In this document: piece by piece, positions 32,691-41,143 of the stretch | How the letters are laid out: the number at the start of each line of letters is the position of its first letter | Numbering within the stretch: the stretch's first letter is position 1 | Origin: an uncultured Porphyromonadaceae bacterium | GTDB taxonomy: Bacteria; Bacteroidota; Bacteroidia; Bacteroidales; Porphyromonadaceae | Direction: 5' to 3' | Assembly: GCA_947253625.1 (NCBI GenBank) | Contig: CAMYAB010000007.1 | Location: 1 to 64,000 of the forward strand | Length of the DNA: 64,000 nt | Notes under the pieces: generated by a model | What the model was told of the DNA's origin: nothing | The model's input: only the letters and a program-made list of their open reading frames with translations | Database searches by the model: none | Translations under genes and position numbers: made by a program

Positions 32691-35600
32691 ATGAACAGCA
32701 CCATTACCTTAATAACCCCAAGTGGCGAACACATAACCGTAACCCCCGACGACAATAGTTGCAGGGTCAAGAGCCTGGACGGAAGCGACACCCTAAAGGT
32801 TTGCTATTCACTAAAGGAGCCAAAGGAAGTGCCGATTGGCACGACCGCCGTTTACCGTGGCGACACCTACACACTGGAGAGCCAAAGCGACCTACAGATG
32901 ATGCACACCGAGCTTTACAATTATGCTTTGAAGCTCACCGCACCAAGTGGACGCCTGGCAAACTACATTGTCGCTAATCAAGTGGACGGACGCACCGACT
33001 TTCCATTGACAGCCACCCCCGCCGAGCATTTGCAATTGATTATTGACAACCTAAACAGCCGAGAAAGCGGGTGGTCAATTGGTGACATTATCACTGATGA
33101 AGCGACCAAGCTAATTCACTATACCAACACCAATTGCAGGAGTGCGCTAGAGCAGATTGCACAGGAGTTTCACACCGAGCTTTACATAGACGGAAAGGTT
33201 ATTAGCATCGCTACAAACGACCAATTCAAGAGTGACGCACTGCCATTGAGGTATGGCCAAGGGAATGGTTTGTTGTCTGATATAAAGCGAGTGACCGACA
33301 ACGAACCCCCCATTAGTACTTTGTACGTCGTCTCAAGCGACCGCAATATCGACCCGGCAAAGTACGGAGCCAAGACTTTGAGAATGCCAAAGGGCCTTAT
33401 AAGTGGTGAATTTGTCACTAACAGCCGGGGCACGTCTGTACGATTCAAGGACGCACCAAAGGGGAGCCCAGAGGGGGTTGCAGAGCTTACACAGATTTAC
33501 CCGTCACGGGTGGGAGTGGTTAGCAAGGCGGAAAGCCCAAAGGAGGGGTTATTTGACTTTTTAGACAATAGCATACCCGATACTTTGGACTTCAAAAAAG
33601 CCACCATACCCGGTCAGAGCATCACTATCATTTTCCAAACCGGTATGCTGGCAGGACGGGAATTGGAGGCGAACTATGTACACAAAGACAGGCGTTTCCA
33701 AATCGTGCCCAAAGAAGAGGACGGTATCACTTTGCCGGGTGGAGTATTTGTCCCAAAGGTAGGCGACAAGTACGCCGTTTTCAATTGCGAGCTACCGGAT
33801 GAGTACACAAAGCAAGCGGAGCGGAACTTACTCAACAAAGCCATTGAACTACTAAAGGAGCGCAACCAACAAAAGGTGACCATCGTGGCGCAAGTGGATA
33901 GTCTGTTTGCCAAGAAGCGGTGGAACGAGATAGAGCACAAACTGAAAGTGGGTAGGTGGGTATCATTTACCGACCCCAAGTGGAACCCCACGCCGACACT
34001 CATCCAGATACAGAGTGTCACAGAGTGGTTGACAAACCCCTACAGCCCAAAGATTGAATTATCCAATACCCCGACAAGGGGTGGAAAGGTTACCGAGCTA
34101 ATCAAGGAGGTAATGCAGTCCGAGGTTAAAAGAAGAGAGCAAAAAGAAGCCCTCATGAAGCTCCAAGACCGCACCTACAAGGACACCCAAGCGGTGCGGG
34201 AGATGGTGGAGCGACTAAAGCTGGAAGGCTTTAGCCAAGCACTCAAGCCCGAGACCCTGCAGACGATGTATGCCGTCATCGGCTCACCAGCTTTGCAGTT
34301 TGAGTTCAAGGACGGAGCCTTTGCCTGGAGCGAGGGCAAGGGCGGTGCCGTGACGATACCCCGGCAGGTGATACGCCGGAGGGTGCCGGGCACGACCCTA
34401 GAGCCGGAGCCAAAGACCGTGGAGACCACGATACCCGCACTCACCTACACCCTCAAGGCAGAGGACCGGCAGGCCTACATCTACACCGAGCTAAAGCCCA
34501 CACCACGGTACGTAGTCAGCACCAAGCCCCTGGTCACCCCCGACCGACTACTGGTGGGGCTACTCCACGGCACCGAGGGGAGCCGAGACTTTACGCCCCT
34601 TTACGGCTTTACGGAGATAAGCCCCTCGCACATCGCCACCAAGCTCATCCGCTCACGCACCGGCAACATGCTGATCGACCTCGAGACCGGCACCATCTAC
34701 AGCGACAGCATAGAGTTTCGCCGTCCCGACGGCAGGCGAACCAACCTCAAGGAAGCTATTGATACCATCCAAAAAACACCGGGACCAAAAGGAGACAAAG
34801 GGGAAGACGGCAAGGACGGTCTTCCAGGTGCTCCCGGAAAGGACGCACAAAATGTCCGCCCAAACATTTTGAGAGCAAGGGATATTGTTAATAGAGGAGG
34901 CCTCACCTACGACGAGCAAAAGAAAGCCTATATTATACACCCACACGATAAAGGTTGGATGATTTTAGGTGCGAGCAACGGTGATATAATTGCAGGGAAA
35001 TCACTTGTCTACAGTTACACGTTACGCAACAAGAGCGATGTGGGCTATGATGTTGCTCACCCTTTCAATAGGCGAGCAGATGGAAGGAGTTTGAATGATC
35101 TGATCAAGCCCGGGGAAATAGTGCGTATTTACATGCACCGCACAGACAATTACTCTAATTTTATTCTCAACAATGACAAGGCTTTCGCCCCTACAAAAGG
35201 GTATATAGAGGTTAGTGAGTTTAAGGTGGAAGAAGTAGAGGATGGTGGACTCCCAATACCCACCGCCTACCTACCGCACCCGGATGACTTGATAGGCAAA
35301 GACGGAGCAGGAGTACGTACTAATTTGGTGGATTTGTTCAGTTTTTTGTCTGGTTTTTACGACATAAACAATGGCTACACTTTTACTGATCTCAGCGCAA
35401 TCGAAAGGGCGACCAACTTCATAGATATATTAGGCGAAGATAAGCTAGTCATAAAGCAATCACCAGTTAAGTCTATGGCTCAGAGCAAGGAGCGCACCCG
35501 ATTGTTTTTTTACGACAGAGATAAGAAATACATCGGCAATTACCTGTATTGCTCCGATAGTTGGAGTAATGTGAACACAACGACCACTGTTCCTAGTAAT

Positions 35601-37331
35601 GCTAGATATATGCGGATGACAAGATTCGTCAATTCAAAGCCAGAAATATATATACAAATCAAGGGAGAGCCAGGCAAAGATGGTAAGGACGCAATCGTTT
35701 CAAAAGAAATAGAAATAGATACCTCTGGGCTTGACCAAGACACTTATTATCCTATTACAATAACAGGTGCGCCAAGTGGCATCCACAATAGATATCGAGT
35801 ATACGCCAAACTATACTATTCAAATAAACCTAACTGGGCAATTCACTCTGGAGGTTTTCAGTGTGAGTTGGTATGGAGGTGTTTTGACTCAGAATGGGGG
35901 GCTTATGATGTCAATATGCAAGTAGAGGTATCAAGCTGGAGACTTACAAAAAAAAATGTGCCTCCTATTTCACAGCCCTTTCAGGTGGCCGAATACAGTG
36001 TGAATTACACTAGAGTACGTGGGGGTGGTAAGTATTATGTGGAGGTGCAGGCTAGGGAGCAAGCAGCTCTTGATAAGATAAAGGTTGAACTGGTGACGGC
36101 TAAAAAGAGCTATGGAAGAGCCCCTTATACTAGATATCTAGAGCCAGAGAAGAATGCCACAGCACCGATAACAGAGATCGACAAGGAAGCCAAGGCACGA
36201 GCTGCGGCGGTGCAGGAGGTCAAGAGCGGTCTCTCCAACGCCAACACCGCCATCGCCACACTAGACAAGATAAGCAAGGAGCTGCAGAGTGGCAAGCTCG
36301 ACGCAAGCAAGTTCGCCGACATCCGCTACCTCCTCGACGCCCTCCAAAAAGGCACCACCCAAGTCGCAGGCGGGCTCATTTTGTCCAAGATCATAGCCCT
36401 CTCCAACCAAGTAGACCGCATCACCGCCTACATCTCCGGCTACGACGGCAAGGGCGACGGCAAAATCCTGCGAGCCGGGATCAAGTACGACACCTCGGGA
36501 GCCGACACCGGAGACGAGGAAATGAACCTCAAGCACAACGGAGAAGCCAAGCTCGGCGCCTGGACCGTCCAAGGCGACAGTATCTCCAACAACCCCGCAC
36601 CCGACCAATACCGGGTACGACTCGACGCACGCCAAGGCGAGCTCTCGATAGACCGAGGACGAGGATCCAACCAAGGAGCCTACATCGGCAAAGACGGGGT
36701 ATCCTCCAACCGAGCACGCTGCCCGATATACCCCCCAAGTGTAGGATCGACCGGGGGAGCAGCCATTGCGGGAGACGTACAATTCACCGACGGAGACGGA
36801 CGGAGACCAACCGCAGGGTTTAGCCTAAACAACACACTGGAGCGAGAGGAGCAGTACATGAAAGATGAGGTCATCTTTGCCAAATACGCAGGCGTGGCCG
36901 GCACCACCAGTGAGTACGCCAACCCCAAGTACTTCCGCAACTATGGAGGCTACTTTGAGCACCTCCGGGTGGACGGGCTGGAGCTGATGGTGCGCACGAT
37001 ATGGGAGGCCGACACCCCCATCCAAGTCCGCTCCATAGACTGCCGACTACTGCTAGTGAGCCCCAAAAACCCCGAAGTCCGCCTCCCCCGAGCCGACGAC
37101 GTCTACCCCGGCTGGACCCTCGACGTGTCGTGGAACAACTCCTCCCGATGGCTGGGGCTGGAGACCACGGACGGCACCGCCATGGTCCGCCAAAAAGACA
37201 TGGGCGTGACCCGAACCGAGTTTGCGGAGAAGGCCGCAGGCACCTTCCGAGTGACCCGCATACGACGCACCCACAGTGTCGAGGGCAAGCTCATAGCCTG
37301 GTATGTCGAGTTCATCAGCTGGATCAAATGA
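32691..37331 (+). CDS. Large tail-tip / tail-associated protein with collagen-like stretches
   Basis: 1546 aa. The first 450 residues resemble Tal-type baseplate/tail-tip proteins. Two collagen-like Gly-X-Y stretches follow (GPKGDKGEDGKDGLPGAPG near 697-715 and GEPGKDGKDA near 992). Between and after them are beta-sandwich-like regions that may bind cell-surface sugar. The C-terminal part contains a coiled-coil section (SGLSNANTAIATLDKISKEL). Last gene of the late operon. Receptor binding is inferred. Confidence 0.8.
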   Translation: MNSTITLITPSGEHITVTPDDNSCRVKSLDGSDTLKVCYSLKEPKEVPIGTTAVYRGDTYTLESQSDLQMMHTELYNYALKLTAPSGRLANYIVANQVDGRTDFPLTATPAEHLQLIIDNLNSRESGWSIGDIITDEATKLIHYTNTNCRSALEQIAQEFHTELYIDGKVISIATNDQFKSDALPLRYGQGNGLLSDIKRVTDNEPPISTLYVVSSDRNIDPAKYGAKTLRMPKGLISGEFVTNSRGTSVRFKDAPKGSPEGVAELTQIYPSRVGVVSKAESPKEGLFDFLDNSIPDTLDFKKATIPGQSITIIFQTGMLAGRELEANYVHKDRRFQIVPKEEDGITLPGGVFVPKVGDKYAVFNCELPDEYTKQAERNLLNKAIELLKERNQQKVTIVAQVDSLFAKKRWNEIEHKLKVGRWVSFTDPKWNPTPTLIQIQSVTEWLTNPYSPKIELSNTPTRGGKVTELIKEVMQSEVKRREQKEALMKLQDRTYKDTQAVREMVERLKLEGFSQALKPETLQTMYAVIGSPALQFEFKDGAFAWSEGKGGAVTIPRQVIRRRVPGTTLEPEPKTVETTIPALTYTLKAEDRQAYIYTELKPTPRYVVSTKPLVTPDRLLVGLLHGTEGSRDFTPLYGFTEISPSHIATKLIRSRTGNMLIDLETGTIYSDSIEFRRPDGRRTNLKEAIDTIQKTPGPKGDKGEDGKDGLPGAPGKDAQNVRPNILRARDIVNRGGLTYDEQKKAYIIHPHDKGWMILGASNGDIIAGKSLVYSYTLRNKSDVGYDVAHPFNRRADGRSLNDLIKPGEIVRIYMHRTDNYSNFILNNDKAFAPTKGYIEVSEFKVEEVEDGGLPIPTAYLPHPDDLIGKDGAGVRTNLVDLFSFLSGFYDINNGYTFTDLSAIERATNFIDILGEDKLVIKQSPVKSMAQSKERTRLFFYDRDKKYIGNYLYCSDSWSNVNTTTTVPSNARYMRMTRFVNSKPEIYIQIKGEPGKDGKDAIVSKEIEIDTSGLDQDTYYPITITGAPSGIHNRYRVYAKLYYSNKPNWAIHSGGFQCELVWRCFDSEWGAYDVNMQVEVSSWRLTKKNVPPISQPFQVAEYSVNYTRVRGGGKYYVEVQAREQAALDKIKVELVTAKKSYGRAPYTRYLEPEKNATAPITEIDKEAKARAAAVQEVKSGLSNANTAIATLDKISKELQSGKLDASKFADIRYLLDALQKGTTQVAGGLILSKIIALSNQVDRITAYISGYDGKGDGKILRAGIKYDTSGADTGDEEMNLKHNGEAKLGAWTVQGDSISNNPAPDQYRVRLDARQGELSIDRGRGSNQGAYIGKDGVSSNRARCPIYPPSVGSTGGAAIAGDVQFTDGDGRRPTAGFSLNNTLEREEQYMKDEVIFAKYAGVAGTTSEYANPKYFRNYGGYFEHLRVDGLELMVRTIWEADTPIQVRSIDCRLLLVSPKNPEVRLPRADDVYPGWTLDVSWNNSSRWLGLETTDGTAMVRQKDMGVTRTEFAEKAAGTFRVTRIRRTHSVEGKLIAWYVEFISWIK

Positions 37332-37339
37332 CGCCCAAA

Positions 37340-37515
37340 CCAAATGTACATTTGAGCAAATCCAAATGTACATTTGAGCAAATCCAAATGTACATTTGAG
37401 CAGATCCAAATGTACATTTGAGCGGAACGGTCATATATGAGAATTAGAACGGTCATATATGAGAATTAAAAAGATCATATATGAGAATTGGAAAGATCAT
37501 ATATGAGAATTAGGA
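37340..37515. repeat. Eight in-phase 22-bp repeats, cluster B
   Basis: Units start exactly every 22 bp from 37340. The first four are CCAAATGTACATTTGAGC-type (same as cluster A at 5973) and the next four CGGTCATATATGAGAATT-type. The two types share a TATGAG/TTTGAG core. They follow the last late gene by 9 bp. No spacers, no gene inside. P. gingivalis BrickBuilt elements also carry tandem repeats, of about 23 bp. Confidence 0.93.
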
Positions 37516-37645
37516 CGACTTAGGACAACTGTTTTCCGCACAGGTATTCGACGTCCGAGCCTACCCCTTTGAGGTAGCCATCATCACCAACAATGACAAC
37601 CTGACCCCCAACGGCTTTAGCTACGTTTGCTTCAAAGCCGAGTAG
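37514..37645 (+). pseudogene. C-terminal gene fragment without a start
   Basis: An open stretch of 43 codons with no ATG (contains FDVRAYPFEVAIITNNDNL, ends SYVCFKAE) begins right where the 22-bp repeats end and is closed by TAG upstream. It reads like the tail of a lost phage gene. The rest of 37332-37795 holds only repeats and a terminator. Confidence 0.35.
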
Positions 37646-37650
37646 GGCAA

Positions 37651-37694
37651 AAAGAAAGACGGCACCGATGGTTATACCGGTGCCGTCTTTCTTT
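37651..37694. terminator. Bidirectional terminator between late operon and integrase
   Basis: AAAGAAAGACGGCACCG pairs perfectly with CGGTGCCGTCTTTCTTT around a 10-nt loop. It has T-rich sequence on both sides when read in each direction. Confidence 0.85.
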
Positions 37695-37795
37695 GTCTTT
37701 CGGGGCAATCAATTCTCCCCCTTTTCTCTCAGCTTGGCATACTCACTCGGAGTTGCACGCCGTGACCATCAGCACTCCTTTTGCAACGGTAGCCC

Positions 37796-39046
37796 TCACC
37801 TTTTGCCATACAGCACCCAGTCGATCACCCTGCGGTTGGCGTCATCCACTTTGCCTTGGTCAAAGTCTATGTATATGTCGGTGACTGTGTTATTCCCGTG
37901 GCCGAGAGCATGGGCGATGGTGTCCTTTGGAATGTCCAGACTAGCGGCTATCGTCGCCCAAGTGTGCCGAGCCCAGTAGGTGCTGATCTGTGGCTGGAGC
38001 GGACGAAACGTACGACGCCCCTGCTTGCCGATGGTGGTGTTGCCTATCTTTTTGAGGGCACGGTTGCAACGGCTGAGGTAGTGGGTGTAGTCCTTGTATC
38101 GGTCAAAAGGAGAGAGGAGGTGTGTTTTGCCCCTGTAGCGGTCTATGATGGCCTGCGCCTCGGGCTCCACCTTGACGGAGTAGAGCCTGCCCGTCTTGGA
38201 GCGACGGTAGTAGATACGCCCGTTTTCTACCTCCGTGACGCCGGCCAAGTCCACCATATTGATACCAATGAGCAAAAAGATGAGCTCGAAAACATCCATG
38301 TACACCCGCTCATCCTCCGTAGTGGGAGCGTCCAAAAACGCCCGCAACTCCTCCACCGAAAGCGAACGCTTGCGGGTCGCCTCCTGCTTGATCCGGAACC
38401 GGCGAAACGGGTAGTTGTCCGTCAGCTCCTCGTCAATGGCAAAGTTGCAGACCGAACGGAGGTTGCGGAGGTGAATAGAGATAGAGTTGACAGCAAGCCC
38501 CGCACCCAGTAGGTAGCCCTCGAACCTGCGGAGCCACCCCACATCCAAGTCGTCAAAAGTAGTGCCCACCCCACCCTCGCCGAGAAAAGCCCGAACCTTG
38601 TTGAACGTATCTAGGTAGCTCTCCCGGGTCTTCGGTTTTTGCTTGGAGTGGGCAACCCTCGCAAAGACATTGAGGAGCGTGTCAGTGGGTTGCGTCACAT
38701 CCTCATTGAGCGTATCGGGGTCATCCAAGTATTTAAGGAGCAACGTCTTTACCGCAGAGGCCGTCTCCAACCCCTTGAGGTGACCGTTGAGCTGAAGAAA
38801 AAGCAGCCCCTCCGAAATAGCCCCGATCCGAGAGGAGAGATAGTTGTTCAGCACCGCCCTCCTCGGGTGGGCCGTTATTTGCCTTGTCTGCGCACTCCAC
38901 TGCTCCTCCGCCAAGTCTATCCCCAAAGGGATAAGAGCAGTGGTGGAACGCACAGAGAAAGTCGCTACAAGAGGATACGTGCCATCCTCCTTTTGCCTAC
39001 GCTTGTCCAAACGCACCCCCACTTTTATTTCCTTGAAACCTGCCAT
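37796..39046 (-). CDS. Tyrosine-type phage integrase
   Basis: 416 aa from MAGFKEIKVGV. The frame runs on to 39139, but those codons cover the TTTGCTC arm-site repeats, so I prefer the inner ATG at 39046. It has an N-terminal arm-binding domain, a SAM-like core-binding domain, and a catalytic domain with SKTGR (Lys), YWARHTWAT (His-x-x-Arg), LGHGNNTVTDIY (His/Tyr). The position of the first catalytic arginine reads GINMVD (Asn); IntDOT-type Bacteroidota integrases also lack Arg I. It recombines attP with the tRNA-Asp attB. Confidence 0.93.
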   Translation of the reverse strand: MAGFKEIKVGVRLDKRRQKEDGTYPLVATFSVRSTTALIPLGIDLAEEQWSAQTRQITAHPRRAVLNNYLSSRIGAISEGLLFLQLNGHLKGLETASAVKTLLLKYLDDPDTLNEDVTQPTDTLLNVFARVAHSKQKPKTRESYLDTFNKVRAFLGEGGVGTTFDDLDVGWLRRFEGYLLGAGLAVNSISIHLRNLRSVCNFAIDEELTDNYPFRRFRIKQEATRKRSLSVEELRAFLDAPTTEDERVYMDVFELIFLLIGINMVDLAGVTEVENGRIYYRRSKTGRLYSVKVEPEAQAIIDRYRGKTHLLSPFDRYKDYTHYLSRCNRALKKIGNTTIGKQGRRTFRPLQPQISTYWARHTWATIAASLDIPKDTIAHALGHGNNTVTDIYIDFDQGKVDDANRRVIDWVLYGKR

Positions 39047-39098
39047 AATACTAGACCAATCACTTTGAGTTACCTTAGTGTTTTTGGGGGTAGGAACG

Positions 39099-39137
39099 GT
39101 TGCTCGTGATTTGCTCGTGATTTGCTTGCATTTGCTC
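39099..39137. other. Probable integrase arm-type sites, right end
   Basis: GTTGCTC (39099), TTTGCTC (39110), TTTGCTT (39121) and TTTGCTC (39131) are spaced 10-11 bp, one helical turn. The same motif occurs twice at the left end (187-204). Confidence 0.55.
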
Positions 39138-39220
39138 ATAATTGTTCGTTTTTTGCCTTAAAATGCCCGCAAATCCAAGCGATATATGCCTCAAAAATCC
39201 ACCAAAATAGCCCTATTTAC

Positions 39221-39266
39221 ACCAAAAACAAAGGCGTTAAAGTGTTGATTTCCACACTTTAACGCC
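39221..39266 (-). terminator. Phage-supplied terminator of tRNA-Asp
   Basis: GGCGTTAAAGTGT (39233-39245) pairs with ACACTTTAACGCC (39254-39266). On the minus strand a T-rich tract follows. It differs in sequence from the host terminator at 38-82 but serves the same tRNA. Confidence 0.8.
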
Positions 39267-39314
39267 TCTTGCGGTCTGGACGGGACTCGAACCCGTGACC
39301 TCCTGCGTGACAGG
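39265..39314. other. attR: 50-bp prophage attachment repeat
   Basis: Identical to 79-128. It covers the 3' 43 nt of the intact tRNA-Asp gene plus 7 bp beyond it, so integration restores a whole tRNA. Confidence 0.92.
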
Positions 39315-39345
39315 CAGGCATTCTAACCAACTGAACTACCAGACC
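39272..39345 (-). tRNA. tRNA-Asp (GTC)
   Basis: 74 nt. The acceptor GGTCTGG/CCAGACC, D arm, anticodon loop CTGTCAC (anticodon GTC), and T arm ACGGG-TTCGAGT-CCCGT all pair. CCA is not encoded. It is the attachment site of the prophage. Confidence 0.95.
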
Positions 39346-39500
39346 AAATGCTCATCAGTTTTGTTTTGCTCTGCAAAGGTACGAAAATTTTTGACACCAC
39401 CAAAATATCGGAGCAAATAATTACCGATCACCACATCCGCAACATTTTCGTTTTGGCAAACGAAATAAAATAGCTACCTTTGCAACGCTTTTAACCCCCC

Positions 39501-39585
39501 GGAGGGGTGGCAGAGTGGTCGATCGCGGCGGTCTTGAAAACCGTTGAAGTGAGAGCTTCCGGGGGTTCGAATCCCTCCCCCTCCG
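39501..39585 (+). tRNA. tRNA-Ser (TGA)
   Basis: 85 nt with acceptor GGAGGGG/CCCCTCC, anticodon TGA in TCTTGAAAA, and the long variable arm (GTTGAAGTGAGAGCTTC) typical of tRNA-Ser. CCA is not encoded. Confidence 0.95.
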
Positions 39586-39592
39586 CAAACAA

Positions 39593-39627
39593 GGATGTAA
39601 ATCAATCCATGATTTACATCCTTTTTT
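39593..39627 (+). terminator. Terminator of tRNA-Ser
   Basis: GGATGTAAATCA pairs with TGATTTACATCC (12 bp, 5-nt loop) followed by TTTTTT, 8 bp after the tRNA. Confidence 0.88.
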
Positions 39628-39720
39628 CTTTCCACGCCCCAAAATCCATTATTCCGGACTTATTGCCTTTCTTTTGCCGCAATATCATCGTATCCCTGAA
39701 TGCAATACCTGTCACACATA

Positions 39721-39850
39721 ATGATTTACGGATATATTAGAGTAAGCAGCGATAAGCAAACAGTAGAAAATCAGCGTTTTTGTGCAACAAAAAAAATTCT
39801 ATTTGTGACTTTGCAACTTCCGATAGCTGGATCATACTTTCTCCTATCGA
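39721..39850 (+). pseudogene. Serine recombinase (resolvase/invertase) N-terminal fragment
   Basis: Starts MIYGYIRVSSDKQTVENQRF, the canonical N-terminus of Hin/Pin-type resolvases with the catalytic serine in RVSSDKQ. Homology stops after about 21 residues, where the type IIG-like fragment begins in another frame. The reading frame ends within about 50 codons. It is not functional. Confidence 0.75.
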
Positions 39851-40280
39851 GCAAAGCATTAAGAGGAAAATAGAAGCCGTTGGCACACCATTAAAGGACT
39901 GGAATATAAAAATCTACAGAGGTGTTCTTACAGGTTGCAATGAAGCATTTATTATCAACACTGCAAAGCGCAATGAAATCTTGGGAAATTGTCAATCTAA
40001 TGAGGAACGAGTAAGGACGGCTGAACTTATACGACCTATTCTCTGCGTGGCAGGGATATTAAGAGGTATGGATATGAGTGGGCCAATATATGGTTGATTC
40101 CACTTTTTCCATCACGGTGTTACAATATTGATGAGTACCCAGCTGTCAAGCAACATTTACTTTCATTCGGCATTGAACGATTGGAACAAACAGGAAAAAC
40201 ACATGTCGTCAATGGCAAGAAAGTGAACGCCCGGAAAAAGACCAATAACAAATGGTTTGAGATTCAAGATAACATCAGTT
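39780..40280 (+). pseudogene. Broken type IIG restriction-modification enzyme (C-terminal specificity part)
   Basis: The stretch WNIKIYRGVLTGCNEAFII, then ERVRTAELIRPIL and, in another frame, YGYEWANIWLIPLFPSR and KTNNKWFEIQDNISY are typical of the C-terminal (TaqI-like specificity) part of Eco57I-type enzymes. A duplicated CT at 40041-40044 shifts the frame: removing it restores LRGRDIKRYGYEW. The N-terminal methylase and nuclease parts are missing and the 3' end is cut near 40280. Confidence 0.8.
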
Positions 40281-40841
40281 ATCGGGACATCTTCATGTTG
40301 TGTCATCTTGACATTGAACTCATACTGCTGTTCTTCGGTAATACCAAGACAGATTGCTGGAACCTGTTATAGCCATGCCTTGGGTATATTGATTGAAGTC
40401 ATCAGGATAGAGTACATATATTTTGGCATGTATCTTCTTTGATGGATGGACGCGTAACTCCAACTTATCGTCAATAAGATCTTGCACCATCTGAAATATG
40501 TCTTTTTCCACCTCCTTTCTGTAGTTGAAACTTTCAATGTCCTTGCGAATACGATGAAGATAATCCTGCTTTACATCTTCGGCGCCAAAGGAAAGTTTAC
40601 CTTGTCGAAAGGCTTCCGTAATATACTTATCCACATCTATGCCAATAAGTGCCCTTACCTTGTTGATCCTGTCAAGGAATGGACGCAGCGGAAAATAGCC
40701 AGATGCACGTAGAAAGCCAACGACAGCATCAAGATTTCTAATTTGTGGATTATGCAACAGCACCCCCTCAAACTCTTTCATTAAAGTATTCCCCCTCCTA
40801 TTGGTGAAGATGTGGGAATTCGATGGTTGAATTGTACTCAT
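40275..40841 (-). pseudogene. Truncated PLD-nuclease/helicase gene, N-terminal part
   Basis: 173 codons open from MSTIQPSNSH. They contain a phospholipase-D-type motif (HAKIYVLYP, then GMAITGSSNLS), as in N-terminal nuclease domains of large restriction-type helicases. After SSNLSW the frame is lost, but EEQQYEFNVKM in a neighbouring frame (minus strand, about 40290-40330) looks like its continuation after a small deletion. The helicase part is absent; the remnant ends against the type IIG fragment. Confidence 0.65.
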
Positions 40842-41073
40842 ATAGTTTTTATTTTGATTACAAGTCTATGAACTTATACGGAATAAAACGAAGAAAATAG
40901 AGCATGAGGCATAACCTATTTTTCGGCTTATCGCCTTTTCGCACTTTTTTGTGTGCAAGGGAGAAACCGAGAGCAGGCGTCTTCGGACCACAGCCTAGGA
41001 GTTGCTTTCGCACAGAACTAGCGGGTTGAAATCTTTGGATATTGCGATGACAATGCCAGAAGAGTATAAAAAT

Positions 41074-41112
41074 ATGGAGGAGGGTGCGTCCGATGGACGC
41101 ACCCTCCTCCAT
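41074..41112 (-). terminator. Terminator of eno
   Basis: A perfect 18-bp stem with loop GAT is followed on the minus strand by ATTTTTAT, 32 bp after the enolase stop. The 40842-41073 stretch further left holds no gene I can support. Confidence 0.88.
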
Positions 41113-41143
41113 GTATTGGGATAATAATGTCCGGCCTACCGGC

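Larger units (their letters stand above)
79..39314. mobile_element. Complete-looking tailed-phage prophage in tRNA-Asp
   Basis: Two identical 50-bp repeats (79-128 and 39265-39314) bound a region with integrase, repressor, replication, terminase, portal, capsid, tail and lysis genes. The right repeat lies inside an intact tRNA-Asp gene and the left one is only the tRNA 3' end, so this is classical tRNA-3'-end integration. No structural gene looks broken. A long tape measure (1360 aa) and no visible sheath gene suggest a long non-contractile tail (siphovirus-like), which is an inference. Confidence 0.93.

Noticed and set aside
37340..37515. CRISPR array
   Set aside because: The 22-bp units are contiguous with no spacers, and there are no cas genes.
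37796..39139. 447-aa integrase starting at 39139
   Set aside because: The extra codons cover repeated TTTGCTC motifs and are unlike the N-termini of related integrases; start placed at 39046, though the longer form is not excluded.
40858..41112. 84-codon leftward ORF between the broken defence genes and eno
   Set aside because: It spans the eno terminator hairpin and has no recognisable pattern; I see no gene in 40842-41073.
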